Shown here piece by piece: positions 45,133 through 53,878 of a stretch of DNA of 58,619 nt; positions within the stretch are counted from its first letter, which is position 1; the number at the start of each line of letters is the position of its first letter. Origin of the DNA: Selenomonas sp. (lineage in GTDB: Bacteria > Bacillota_C > Negativicutes > Selenomonadales > Selenomonadaceae); NCBI RefSeq assembly GCF_024693525.1, contig NZ_JAILKR010000058.1:1-58619 (forward strand), in the 5' to 3' direction. The notes beneath the pieces are model-generated. The model did not search any database and was not told where the DNA came from. It was given only the letters and a program-made list of their open reading frames with translations. Both the position numbers and the translations under genes were made by a program.

Positions 45133-46479
45133 TTATTCCGTCAGATTATATTTGCGCTTAAAGCTCCGCACGGTCCAAAAGAAGGCAATGGCCAAAGGAA
45201 CACAGGAACCAATCCAGGCCATGGGATTGGCCAAGCACGCTCCCAGATACCCCAGGGAAGCACACAAGAAAATTGCCGCTGCTGTGCGCATGATGAGCTC
45301 CATGACACCAGCAATAGTCGGCACAACACTCTGTCCCAACCCCTGCAGGGTATAACGGAAAATAAAGAGCAGCGCCAAAATCCAATAGCAGGAACCATTC
45401 ACCAACAGATATTGCCGGCCGTATTCGATGACCTGCTGCTGACCTTCGCCCACAAAGAGATACATAATATCTGCGCCAAAGATAATAAGCAGGATTCCAG
45501 CGGCGATGCTAAAGGCCACAGACATGTAGCAGCACTTGCGCACCCCCTCGGCAATACGCGCGTATTGCTGAGCTCCATAATTCTGAGCCGTATAAGCAGC
45601 CATGGCCAGTCCAAAGGACATCATCGGCATCATGGCCACCGAATCGACTTTCTGAGAAGCCGCATAGGCGGCCACCGCCGTCGGCCCCAAATTGTTAAGT
45701 GCCACCTGCAGGATAATCGCACCGATGGCGATGATGGAGGACTGAAATCCCATGGGAAGTCCAATCTTCAAATGTTCCAGCAAAACCTCTCGGGACACAT
45801 GCCAGTCCTCCCGCTTGGTATGCAGTGCCGGCACCCGGCGACGGATGTAAAGATAACACCCTATATTTCCGATAAACTGTGCCACTACCGTAGCAATTGC
45901 CGCCCCTGGAATTCCCCACTTCAATACGAGAAGTGCTACCGGCTCCAAAATAATATTCAAAATGAGCGTCAACGCCAAAATAACCGTCGGCATCTTACTA
46001 TCGCCTAATGCCCGCAGAATATTGGTCTGCATCTGCAGGAACACAAACATGACGATACCACCATAAACAATGCTGATAAACGACACGGCTCCGTCCATAA
46101 TTTCCGGCGGCGTCTGCATCCATACCAAAAACAACGGGCACAAAGCCACACCTACTACAGTTAAAAAGAACGAGGAAACCAACGACAAGATTGTGCAGGC
46201 TGCGGCACTTTGACGCACCCCTTTTTCATCTTTTGCCCCATAACGTTGTCCGGTATAGATGGTAATCCCCGTAGAAAATCCGATGACAAAGCCCAGCATC
46301 AAGAACATCAAACTGCCCGTACAGCCAACGGCAGCCAGTGCCTCAACCCCCAGGAAACGGCCAACCAGCAGCGTATCGACAAAGGCATACAACTGCTGAA
46401 AAATATTGCCGGCAATAAGCGGCAGGGTAAAAAACAGGATAAGCTTCGCCGGCTCTCCCACCGTTAAATTCTTAGTCAT
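45133..46479 (-). CDS. MATE-family multidrug/Na+ efflux transporter
   Basis: A 448-residue membrane protein with about twelve helices in two homologous halves. Landmarks are LTVGEPAKLILFFTLPLIAGNIFQQLYAFVDTLLVGRF and, in the second half, LPMGFQSSIIAIGAIILQ. It exports drugs or metabolites in exchange for Na+ or H+; substrate unknown. Its ATG overlaps the stop of the upstream DUF218 gene (ATGA at 46476-46479). Confidence 0.93.
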   Translation of the reverse strand: MTKNLTVGEPAKLILFFTLPLIAGNIFQQLYAFVDTLLVGRFLGVEALAAVGCTGSLMFLMLGFVIGFSTGITIYTGQRYGAKDEKGVRQSAAACTILSLVSSFFLTVVGVALCPLFLVWMQTPPEIMDGAVSFISIVYGGIVMFVFLQMQTNILRALGDSKMPTVILALTLILNIILEPVALLVLKWGIPGAAIATVVAQFIGNIGCYLYIRRRVPALHTKREDWHVSREVLLEHLKIGLPMGFQSSIIAIGAIILQVALNNLGPTAVAAYAASQKVDSVAMMPMMSFGLAMAAYTAQNYGAQQYARIAEGVRKCCYMSVAFSIAAGILLIIFGADIMYLFVGEGQQQVIEYGRQYLLVNGSCYWILALLFIFRYTLQGLGQSVVPTIAGVMELIMRTAAAIFLCASLGYLGACLANPMAWIGSCVPLAIAFFWTVRSFKRKYNLTE

Positions 46480-47234
46480 TCCAAATACCTCGATACGAAA
46501 GTCCGCAAAATCTCCTGCAGGACCAGCACATTATTCTGCAACGCCCCGGTCTGGGGACGCAATTTGTTATAGTGGAACACCGGATTGCGGGCAACCTGGT
46601 AATCTGCGGGATAAGCCGTTACCGCCATTCCCTGCTTCTCAAAATCAATAACCGACCGTCTCATGTGAAAAGCCGACGTCACCAGAATAGGTTCCGTAAA
46701 ACCATGCTCCCGCATGATTTGCGTGGAAAACTGGGCATTCTGGGTGGTGTTGATGCTCTTGTTTTCCACTAGAATCTTATCATCTGGCACACCAAGGGAA
46801 AGCAGAATCCGGCGGGAAATCTCCGCTTCGTTCCCCGTATCACGATAAACTTCTCCCCCAGACAGGATGATAGGTACCCCTAACTGCCGCTGAAGCCTTA
46901 CCGCCGTCAGCATGCGGTTAGCCGGATAGGAGCAAAGGGTCCCCATGCCATCTACATCCGGCACATCCTTAAACGCACCGCCCCCCAAAAGGACAATCAC
47001 ATCGCCGTGGGGATGGGCTGGCGGCTCGTATACAGACTCCAAAGCCCCCATAAGCCGGTCCGCCACCATTCCCGTGCAGAGCAAGTAAAAGATAAAGGAT
47101 ATACCTACCAGGATTTTGGCCGCCCGATGGTCATGATTCCGACGCCAGATATAAACCGCCAAGCCAAAACAAGCCAGGATAAAGATTCCCGGTGGCAGTA
47201 TCCAGCTTGCTCCAAACTTCAACAAATATACCAT
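46476..47234 (-). CDS. YdcF/ElyC/SanA-family (DUF218) membrane protein
   Basis: A 252-residue protein with two N-terminal membrane helices (about 5-30 and 40-62) and a DUF218 domain: DVIVLLGGGAFKD, ILSGGEVYRDTGNEAEISRRIL, ENKSINTTQNAQFS, LVTSAFHMRRSVIDFEK. Relatives ElyC and SanA act in envelope polysaccharide or vancomycin-sensitivity pathways. The precise role is unknown. Translationally coupled to the MATE gene. Confidence 0.9.
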   Translation of the reverse strand: MVYLLKFGASWILPPGIFILACFGLAVYIWRRNHDHRAAKILVGISFIFYLLCTGMVADRLMGALESVYEPPAHPHGDVIVLLGGGAFKDVPDVDGMGTLCSYPANRMLTAVRLQRQLGVPIILSGGEVYRDTGNEAEISRRILLSLGVPDDKILVENKSINTTQNAQFSTQIMREHGFTEPILVTSAFHMRRSVIDFEKQGMAVTAYPADYQVARNPVFHYNKLRPQTGALQNNVLVLQEILRTFVSRYLE

Positions 47235-47378
47235 GCAATCACCTCTGACTTGGACAAAATAAAAAGCGCAAATTCCTGCCAGTTGGGCGGAATCCCCGCA
47301 TTTATTTCTAAACGAATTAGTTGTATAATATCATTGTAGCAAATAAACTTCAAAAAGAAAAGAAGGAGAGTCTTTATT

Positions 47379-47723
47379 ATGGCCTTTATCGAACCGAATC
47401 CAATCCAGGCAACCAACAAAGCTGACGGCAAGGGAACCATCACCATCGTAAAGCTTCTAACCCCAGCAGAACTTGACGGCAAATGTGACATGTATGCCAA
47501 AGTCATCATTCCGCCCCTCTGCTCCATCGGCGTCCACGAACACCAGGGCAACACCGAGACCTACCACATTCTTCAAGGCACGGCTCTCTACAACGACAAT
47601 GGCAAGGAAGTCACCTTAGGAGCAGGGGCTACTACCTTTTGTCCCGACGGTGAGAAACACGGCATTGCCAACGCCTCCAAAACCGAAGACCTCGTCTTCA
47701 TGGCACTGATCATCAAAAAATAA
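47379..47723 (+). CDS. Cupin-domain protein
   Basis: A 114-residue single cupin. Motif 1 reads IGVHEHQGNTETYHILQGTA (metal-binding His, His, Glu, His) and motif 2 is CPDGEKHGIANAS. Substrate unknown. GAAGGAGAG lies before the ATG; a TATAAT at 47324-47329 may be its -10. It is a monocistronic unit that converges on ilvN. Confidence 0.88.
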   Translation: MAFIEPNPIQATNKADGKGTITIVKLLTPAELDGKCDMYAKVIIPPLCSIGVHEHQGNTETYHILQGTALYNDNGKEVTLGAGATTFCPDGEKHGIANASKTEDLVFMALIIKK

Positions 47724-47732
47724 TAGAACAAC

Positions 47733-47766
47733 AAAGGACAGTTGACTGAAAAATCAACTGTCCTTT
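47733..47766. terminator. Bidirectional terminator between cupin gene and ilvN
   Basis: AAAGGACAGTTGA pairs perfectly with TCAACTGTCCTTT over an 8-base loop; T tracts on both strands. Confidence 0.88.
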
Positions 47767-47774
47767 TCTAATTC

Positions 47775-48278
47775 TTACATGCGCTTAACCGGTACAGGTC
47801 CTCGCGACAGGGCAATAGCACCAGTACGGGCAATCTCCAGTATTTCGTATTCGGAAAGCACTTCGATAATGCCGTCAATCTTGCTTTGGGAACCGGTGAG
47901 TTCCACCACAACATCCTCCGGCCCCACATCGACAATCTTGGCCCGGAATATCTCCACAATGTTAATGATATCCGCACGATTTTCGCGGCCAGCCTTTACC
48001 TTTATCATGACCAGTTCCCGCTCGATGGACTCCACTTTGCTGAGGTTGACTATCTTTATGACATCAATCAGTTTCGAAAGCTGCGTCACTACCTGGTCCA
48101 ATTCATTTTCCGATTCCACCGATACCACAATGTTAATCCGGGTAACCTCCGGCTCTTCCGTATAACCAGCAGAAATGCTTTCAATGTTGAAGGCACGGCG
48201 GCTTATGAGCCCCGACACATGGGTGAGCACCCCCGGTTTGTTATCGACCAAAACGGCCAGCAGATATTTTTTCATCAT
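47775..48278 (-). CDS. ilvN: Acetolactate synthase small (regulatory) subunit
   Basis: A 167-residue protein with an N-terminal ACT domain (LAVLVDNKPGVLTHVSGLISRRAFNIESISAG) and the C-terminal ALS_ss_C domain (ELVMIKVKAGRENRADIINIVEIFRAKIVDVG). It stabilises IlvB and gives valine feedback control. Its ATGATG start overlaps the ilvB stop (ATGA). Confidence 0.96.
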   Translation of the reverse strand: MMKKYLLAVLVDNKPGVLTHVSGLISRRAFNIESISAGYTEEPEVTRINIVVSVESENELDQVVTQLSKLIDVIKIVNLSKVESIERELVMIKVKAGRENRADIINIVEIFRAKIVDVGPEDVVVELTGSQSKIDGIIEVLSEYEILEIARTGAIALSRGPVPVKRM

Positions 48279-49966
48279 TTTTTACTACCTCCCAACACCA
48301 TCTGGTCGAGACGTTTTCCGCCTGGCACCATCGGCAGGACATCTTCTTCCTCTGGGATCCATACATCCAGCAGGGCCGGGCCCTTCTCCGCCAATATGGC
48401 AGGCAATACAGACTCCAGTTCCTCCTTCTTGGTCAGGCGATACCCCTTGATTCCCATGGCCTCTGCCAATTTGACAAAGTCGGTCTTCCCCTTGAGTTCC
48501 GATTGGGAATAATGATGATTGTAGAAAAGCCGCTGCCATTGTCCCACCATCCCCAGGATGCAGTTGTGAACAATGACTACCTTGACATCGATATCATTAT
48601 CGGCAATGGTGGCAAACTCCTGACAGTTCATCATGATACTGCCATCACCGGTAAACAGGATTACCGAACTATCCGGTTTGCCAATCTTTGCTCCCATAGC
48701 CGCCGGCAGACCATAGCCCATTGTCCCCTGTCCACCAGAGGTCAGGAAATGGCGTGGTTCATACACGTCAAAGAACTGGGCCGCCCACATCTGATGCTGG
48801 CCCACATCCGTAACGGCAATCGTGTCTTTATCCACCAGCGAACTGATTTTCTTTATTAGCGCTCCCGGCTTGATTAAATCCCCTTCCTCCTGATAGCTGA
48901 AGGGATGCTCACTGTGCATGGCGACCGTATGCTGAAGCCACTGACTATGCGCAGCCACAAAATCCTGCCCGGCTGCTTTTAATTTGTTCAGGAACAGCGG
49001 CAAAGACCAACGCAAATCCCCCAATACACGGTAGTCGGCCTTTACATTTTTGTTGACTTCCGCCTCATCGAGTTCGAAATGGACAATCTTTGCCTTGGGC
49101 GCAAATCCCGACACCTTGCCCGTAACCCGGTCACTGAAACGCATGCCGATACAAAGCAGCAAATCGCACTCCTGGATGGACATGTTGGCCGCATAGGAGC
49201 CATGCATACCGGCAAACCCCAAAAAGCCCTTATCATCGGCCGGAACTACGCCGAGTCCCAAAAGGGTACTCGTAACCGGCGCGCCGAGGACGGCTGCGAT
49301 TTCACGAACCAGTTCCGCGGTACCAGAGCTTATGATGCCACCGCCCACAAACAGCAAGGGCCGCTCGGCTTTTTTTACGGCTTCGGCCACCGCGTCGATT
49401 TCTTCTTCACGGCCCGTATATTCTCCCGAATAGCCACGCAGCTGAACCGACTCAGGATAGTGATAGTCAAATTTCGTGTCAAAGACATCCTTGGCGACAT
49501 CGATGACTACTGGCCCCGGCCGCCCCGTCCGGGCGATGAAAAAGGCTTCCCTCAGCACCCGCGGCAAATCATGTACATCTTTGACCAGATAATTATGCTT
49601 GGTAATCGGCGTCGTAATCCCAAAGATATCTGCCTCTTGAAAGGAGTCCTTACCGATGTATGGATTCGCTACCTGCCCCGTGATGCAGACCAGCGGCACC
49701 GAATCGGTGCAAGCCGTAGCAATACCGGTAATGAGGTTGGTAGCTCCCGGTCCCGACGTAGCAAACACTACCCCAACTTTTCCCGTAGCCCGAGCATAGC
49801 CATCCGCCGCATGAACTGCCCCCTGCTCATGACGGGTCAATACATGAGGGAATTTCATCTTGTACACGGCATCATACAGCGTCAATACCGCGCCACCAGG
49901 ATAACCAAATACGACGTCAACGCCTTCTTTTTTCAGACTCTCCAGTACAGCCTGAGCACCATTCAT
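48275..49966 (-). CDS. ilvB: Acetolactate synthase large (catalytic) subunit
   Basis: A ~563-residue ThDP/FAD enzyme: FGYPGGAVLTLYDAVY, HEQGAVHAADGYARATGKVG (catalytic Glu), ITGQVANPYIGKDSFQE, and the ThDP motif TGDGSIMMNCQEFATIADNDIDVKVVIVHN. It condenses pyruvate to acetolactate, or pyruvate plus 2-oxobutyrate toward isoleucine; threonine dehydratase at 22.5 kb could supply 2-oxobutyrate. Start: AAGGAGG lies 13 bases before ATG 49966 and 7 before TTG 49972. The longer ATG at 49999 lacks a site. Confidence 0.95.
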   Translation of the reverse strand: MNGAQAVLESLKKEGVDVVFGYPGGAVLTLYDAVYKMKFPHVLTRHEQGAVHAADGYARATGKVGVVFATSGPGATNLITGIATACTDSVPLVCITGQVANPYIGKDSFQEADIFGITTPITKHNYLVKDVHDLPRVLREAFFIARTGRPGPVVIDVAKDVFDTKFDYHYPESVQLRGYSGEYTGREEEIDAVAEAVKKAERPLLFVGGGIISSGTAELVREIAAVLGAPVTSTLLGLGVVPADDKGFLGFAGMHGSYAANMSIQECDLLLCIGMRFSDRVTGKVSGFAPKAKIVHFELDEAEVNKNVKADYRVLGDLRWSLPLFLNKLKAAGQDFVAAHSQWLQHTVAMHSEHPFSYQEEGDLIKPGALIKKISSLVDKDTIAVTDVGQHQMWAAQFFDVYEPRHFLTSGGQGTMGYGLPAAMGAKIGKPDSSVILFTGDGSIMMNCQEFATIADNDIDVKVVIVHNCILGMVGQWQRLFYNHHYSQSELKGKTDFVKLAEAMGIKGYRLTKKEELESVLPAILAEKGPALLDVWIPEEEDVLPMVPGGKRLDQMVLGGSKK

Positions 49967-50028
49967 CAACAAGCGAAAGCCTCCTTCGTCTATCTCCATA
50001 TTTACACAATTTCAAATTCTATTGTTAC

Positions 50029-50058
50029 ATTATACACTATTTGTATACATATTTACAA
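50029..50058 (-). promoter_or_regulatory. ilvBN promoter with inverted repeat
   Basis: On the minus strand TTGTAA (50053-50058), 18 bp, TATAAT (50029-50034). The spacer contains the inverted repeat TATACA-N5-TGTATA, placed like a repressor site. The leader is too short for a T-box or peptide attenuator. Confidence 0.65.
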
Positions 50059-50089
50059 CTCGAAAATACATTCAAGACAATTCCACGAA

Positions 50090-50758
50090 TCATCCCTGAT
50101 CACTGGCCAGAACAAGCGCCTGTATTTTCCCTGCTCCTGCCTGTTTCAAAACCTTAGCACAGGCATAAAGGGTTGCCCCGGTGGTCATGATATCATCCAC
50201 CAGCAGAATTGTTTTCCCCCTGACTATTACCTCTGATTTCAGACGGAAGGCACCTCTCAGATTGGCCATTCTTTCCCTGGCCGTAAGCTGATATAAAGGC
50301 TTGGTCTGCCGGACACGCCGAAGCATATTTTCCATTGGCACCGCATGTGCCTGCAGCCAATCAGCAAAAATCAATTCCGCCTGATTAAAGCCACGCTCCC
50401 GCTGACGCTTCTCATGAAGGGGCACCGGAACCGCACAAACACTTTCTTCCAGCAGCTTTCCCACTCCCGCTGACTGCTCTGCCGCCTGCAATAAGCCCTT
50501 GATATAGGGAAGATTGCTGCGCTTGTCATGATATTTGAGGCCACGGATAAGATCTCTTGTGCCGCCCCGATAAACACTAAGCGCCCATGCACTGTCAATC
50601 ACTGACTGCATGGGCGCTGTAATAGGCAGCCGATGTGGCTGACAGGCCAAAGAAAGGCAGACTTTACACCAGTCTCCCCGATTTTCTACGTATTTGTGGC
50701 ACAAGGGGCAATGCGGAGGAAATATAAAATTCATCAACGCCTCAAACCAATTATCCAC
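50090..50758 (-). CDS. comF: ComF-family phosphoribosyltransferase-like protein
   Basis: A ~222-residue ComF protein. It has an N-terminal double zinc-cysteine motif (CPLCHKYVENRGDWCKVC), YRGGTRDLIRGLKYHDK, PVPLHEKRQRERGFNQAELIF, and the PRPP loop ILLVDDIMTTGATLYACAK. ComF helps DNA uptake and recombination in natural competence. The start is probably GTG 50758 (AAAGGAG 11 bases upstream), overlapping the yqeB stop by 8 bp; ATG 50734 is an alternative. The nearby secretin could belong to the same uptake process. Confidence 0.9.
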   Translation of the reverse strand: MDNWFEALMNFIFPPHCPLCHKYVENRGDWCKVCLSLACQPHRLPITAPMQSVIDSAWALSVYRGGTRDLIRGLKYHDKRSNLPYIKGLLQAAEQSAGVGKLLEESVCAVPVPLHEKRQRERGFNQAELIFADWLQAHAVPMENMLRRVRQTKPLYQLTARERMANLRGAFRLKSEVIVRGKTILLVDDIMTTGATLYACAKVLKQAGAGKIQALVLASDQG

Positions 50759-51593
50759 GATGGAAAAATCTCCTTTTCGGACGCTTGCTATCCCAAACCA
50801 TGACGGCTTCCAAAACCGAACCGGCAATGCAACGGGCCTTATCGGAAATCGTAAAACACTCTTCCTGTCCCATTGTCGGATGAATATCGCCAATCTTCTG
50901 GCCTTTGCGGACCGTCATCCCAGTATGAAGGGCGCCGCGCAACACACCATCAATCGTGGCTTTAAGCTCAATGGTCTTGCCATCATCAGTATGGAGATGG
51001 GCTACGGACTCACCGCGCTTAACCATCAGCGAAATGCTGCGAAGCATCTCCAGCCGGCCATTTTCCGGCGCAAACAACAGATGCTCCAAATTATGCTCTA
51101 AACCAACCGTCGAATTCTTAATATCGGGATTCTTATAGGAAAATCCCTCATAAATCAGCCGACCCAGGTTATGGCCACGACCGGTCTCCACCACCGCATC
51201 GACGTCGCGGCCAGCACAGAATCCCGGCCCCAAGGCGATGGTATGCTCCGCCATATCCCGCTTCGTGCCTTTATTCTCATGGGAAACAATTGCATCAACA
51301 AGCACTTGGGGTTTGAACTCACGAACACATTTTGCCTCTGGGTCAACTAACATTACCAGCTGACCTTCCTTCAAACGCTTCTTCGCATCTTCCACATTTT
51401 TTGCCCGATAGCAAGTAATGCGCTCAACAGTTGCCTCTCCACGATAGATGGCTTCCGAAAAGGCAACGCGACGACGTGTTGCCGTAGGTTCTTTCTGCTC
51501 TAACACCAGCACGCGAAATCCCGTCCGATAAAGCGCGTGGATTACACCACTGGCGAGCTCACCGCCACCCCGCACGATTATGAGATGTTTCAT
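50751..51593 (-). CDS. yqeB: YqeB-family selenium-dependent molybdenum hydroxylase system protein
   Basis: A 280-residue protein starting KHLIIVRGGGELASGVIHALYRTGFRVLVLE (nucleotide-binding-like loop), with VSHENKGTKRDMAEHTIALGPGFCAG and ETGRGHNLGRLIYEG, which characterise the YqeB/EF2563 family tied to selenium-containing molybdenum hydroxylases. None of the usual partners (xdh/yqeC/selD) is adjacent. Start 51593 has GGGAG 8 bases upstream. Confidence 0.9.
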   Translation of the reverse strand: MKHLIIVRGGGELASGVIHALYRTGFRVLVLEQKEPTATRRRVAFSEAIYRGEATVERITCYRAKNVEDAKKRLKEGQLVMLVDPEAKCVREFKPQVLVDAIVSHENKGTKRDMAEHTIALGPGFCAGRDVDAVVETGRGHNLGRLIYEGFSYKNPDIKNSTVGLEHNLEHLLFAPENGRLEMLRSISLMVKRGESVAHLHTDDGKTIELKATIDGVLRGALHTGMTVRKGQKIGDIHPTMGQEECFTISDKARCIAGSVLEAVMVWDSKRPKRRFFHRG

Positions 51594-51723
51594 TACCATT
51601 GCTCCCTTTCAATCTTCTATGTATCCCTTTTATTATAACGCTATTATTCATTTTTTGTCGACAGACAAACGTCCAAAAGAACGCTATCCGTTTGGGAAAC
51701 CTGTAAAAAAATCCCGTGAAGTA

Positions 51724-51752
51724 TTGCAATCGTCTGAATAATATGGTAATAT
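51724..51752 (+). promoter_or_regulatory. Promoter of large ncRNA
   Basis: TTGCAA (51724-51729), 17-bp spacer, TAATAT (51747-51752). It predicts a start near 51759, and no coding sequence follows for 600 bases. Confidence 0.65.
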
Positions 51753-51758
51753 AAAAGC

Positions 51759-52345
51759 GTAAAGAAGAGATTGATAATCAAACCAGTACAGAAGTAGTCC
51801 TGGAGGTCGAAACTGTACAAGGTGTTTATCAGCCGAAACAGGCTCTCTTCAAGAACAACATATCTGGAACTATGAAAGGATGTGGTTGTTTATTGAAGAT
51901 ATCGCTTTGCTACACTGCTTCTTTTAGCACTGACTAGCAAGTGCATCGGTGAAGAAAGAGATTATCCATCCGGCGGAAGCGAGACGTAATGATGGTCAGG
52001 TGGCCGCCAGTCGTACTCTGAGCCAGTGGAAGTCTGTAGCACAACGTCAGAAGTCCAAAGGAAGTAGCAGCTATCCCGGGTAAATCTTTACGAATCATCT
52101 AGAAACCATCGAAACTTTAGGAACCCTATCGTTATCGATAACGGCAAGATTACAATCGAGAAAGTGTACACATCGTGATGTATTATCACAAGGTTTCAGC
52201 TGAACGTCTACATACGTAGTAACCTTAGTGCGCGTGGTTCTTACTCGAGAGAGAATCAGGCAGACAAATGAATATGAAGGACAGTTAATATCTATGGTTA
52301 TCAACAAATAAAAGCCGGTTCACAGAAGATGCGAACCGGCTTTTT
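51759..52345 (+). ncRNA. Putative ~590-nt structured non-coding RNA
   Basis: This fills a 760-base gap without plausible genes. It has a promoter and a strong terminator on the plus strand. The 5' segment TTGATAATC (51771-51779) pairs with GGTTATCAA (52296-52304), closing the RNA just before the terminator. Local helices seen: GTACAG/CTGTAC (51786, 51813), AGCC/GGCT (51831, 51841), CGTTA-UCGA-TAACG (52130-52143), CTAC/GTAG (52208-52219), GGTTCT/AGAATC (52236, 52252). CCATC/GATGG (51966, 51991) and GGCGG/CCGCC (51972, 52004) interlock as a possible pseudoknot. RNase P, tmRNA, 6S and SRP hallmarks are absent. Size, lack of ORF and structure recall ornate large RNAs such as ROOL or OLE; class not established. 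Confidence 0.7.
52311..52345. terminator. Terminator of ncRNA and (opposite strand) of rSAM operon
   Basis: AAAGCCGGTTC (52311-52321) pairs with GAACCGGCTTT (52333-52343), followed by TTTTT on the plus strand and preceded by A's giving T's on the minus strand. Confidence 0.92.
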
Positions 52346-52358
52346 ATGTTGCTTCTTT

Positions 52359-53018
52359 TTAATTGTCCTCATAAGGGCGGATCCGCAAAGTGAGGCCCCG
52401 CTCCTGGCAAAGCTCCTGGCAGCGGGCGATTTCATCCGGCCCCTCCACCTGATCCACAATCGTCAAGACAACCTGTGGAATATACTTTTTGCTGTGCTCG
52501 GCAAAATCCAGCATAGCCTGATAAGACTTCTCCCCATATTTTGCCCGGGTGAGAGCGTAATAGCGCTGGGCATTGGAGGCATTGAGACTGATGGAAACCG
52601 TATCCAGGACCCCTTGGAAATCCTTCGAAATCTCACGGCCGTATTCCAATTCCCCCAGCCCGTTGGTGTTCAGACGGGTTGGCAACTCTGGGTGCTTCTC
52701 TTTTACATAGTGCAAAAGCTCCACCAACGTACCGAGCTGCATGGTGGGTTCACCAAATCCACAAAAGACAACTTCTTTTATATAATCCCAAGGAGCTTCG
52801 TCCAATGCTTTCTTGAACTCCTCAACCGTCGGCTTCTTCTTCAGCCACAAGGAAGATTCTTCTGCCATCTTCTTCATATTGCGCAGGCAAAAAGTACAGG
52901 CACAATTGCATTCATTCGTCACATTGACATAGAGATTGCGCTTGCCCTCCGGCTGAATGCGCAAACTCTCTGCAAACGGCAGGTACCTGCCGCCTTCATG
53001 GGTTGCATAAACCAGCAT
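52359..53018 (-). CDS. TatD-linked radical SAM protein
   Basis: A 219-residue protein with the radical SAM cluster motif in NVTNECNCACTFCLRNM (CxxxCxxC), followed by EVVFCGFGEPTMQ and NTNGLGELEYGR. Short radical SAM proteins of this form are usually found next to tatD, but here tatD is absent and a pyridoxal kinase gene sits 1 bp upstream. The reaction is not known. Confidence 0.85.
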   Translation of the reverse strand: MLVYATHEGGRYLPFAESLRIQPEGKRNLYVNVTNECNCACTFCLRNMKKMAEESSLWLKKKPTVEEFKKALDEAPWDYIKEVVFCGFGEPTMQLGTLVELLHYVKEKHPELPTRLNTNGLGELEYGREISKDFQGVLDTVSISLNASNAQRYYALTRAKYGEKSYQAMLDFAEHSKKYIPQVVLTIVDQVEGPDEIARCQELCQERGLTLRIRPYEDN

Positions 53019-53019
53019 A

Positions 53020-53850
53020 TCATTTCAGCTCCCTAAGATATTCTTCAAATGGCAGACCGTAGTTCCAGGGCAAATCCAGTTTCACCGCATAGGCCAGGCA
53101 TTTGCTGATAAAATCAGCTGCCTTGCGAACGCTCTGCTCTAAGCTTTCGCCATTAATCAGGCTCCCGGCCACGATGGCGGCAAAGGCATCCCCGGAGCCA
53201 GACCGATCACCGCCAATTTTTTCTGACTCCAGAACGGTTCCCCGTCCCGCTTCATAAATAAAGTTTCGGATGGTCTCCCCTTCACTGAGGCCCGTGATAA
53301 TAACCTGTGAGGGCCCCTGGTCAGCCAATGCACCTGCCATGTATTCCAGTTCTTCATTGGAAACCCGCCCATCCTCTGGATAGGGAATCCCCAGCAACTG
53401 ACAAGCCTCCGTGAGGTTTGGCGTAACCAAATCCGCATAGACCAAAAGTTTTCGCATCTCGTCGCACATTTCCTGCGTATAGGAACTGTAGAGCTTACCA
53501 TAGTCCCCCATAACCGGATCCACCATCACTCTGGTCGCTTGCTGCTTGAAACGGCGGATAAAATCTGCCACAATCTCAATCTGATGGGCAGAACCTAAAA
53601 AACCGGTGCATATACCATCAAAGGACAGCCGGTTTTTTTCCCAGCTGTCCATATAAGGCCGCATGCGGTCTGTATAATCGTCAATAAAATGGTCAGGAAA
53701 TCCCGTGTGAACGGAAAGAATGGCAGTCGGCATCGGACATGCCTGTATCTTCATGGCGGATATCAACGGCAGTTCTACTGCCACAGAACATCGGCCAAAA
53801 CCAGTAATATCATTGACCAATGCGATACGCTTCTGATGTTTCAACGGCAT
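53020..53850 (-). CDS. Pyridoxal/pyridoxamine kinase (PdxY-like)
   Basis: A 276-residue ribokinase-family enzyme of the PdxK/PdxY group: RIALVNDITGFGRCSVAVELPLI, VMVDPVMGDYGKLYSSY, DLVTPNLTEACQLLG and the catalytic GDRSGSGDAFAAIVAGSL (anion hole and base Asp). It phosphorylates pyridoxal to PLP, needed by several enzymes here. ATG 53850 chosen for AAAGGGG upstream. Confidence 0.9.
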   Translation of the reverse strand: MPLKHQKRIALVNDITGFGRCSVAVELPLISAMKIQACPMPTAILSVHTGFPDHFIDDYTDRMRPYMDSWEKNRLSFDGICTGFLGSAHQIEIVADFIRRFKQQATRVMVDPVMGDYGKLYSSYTQEMCDEMRKLLVYADLVTPNLTEACQLLGIPYPEDGRVSNEELEYMAGALADQGPSQVIITGLSEGETIRNFIYEAGRGTVLESEKIGGDRSGSGDAFAAIVAGSLINGESLEQSVRKAADFISKCLAYAVKLDLPWNYGLPFEEYLRELK

Positions 53851-53878
53851 ACTGACCCCTTTCCTGTTCACAAACCAA

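Noticed and set aside
52095..52307. A 70-codon minus-strand frame inside the gene-free interval
   Set aside because: No ribosome-binding site, no recognisable motif, unlike the genes nearby in composition, and it opposes the promoter/terminator pair of the ncRNA.
51759..52345. Group I/II intron, RNase P RNA, tmRNA or 6S RNA
   Set aside because: No group II domain V, no group I core, no GAGGAAAGTCC of RNase P, no tRNA-like end of tmRNA, and the length does not suit 6S RNA.
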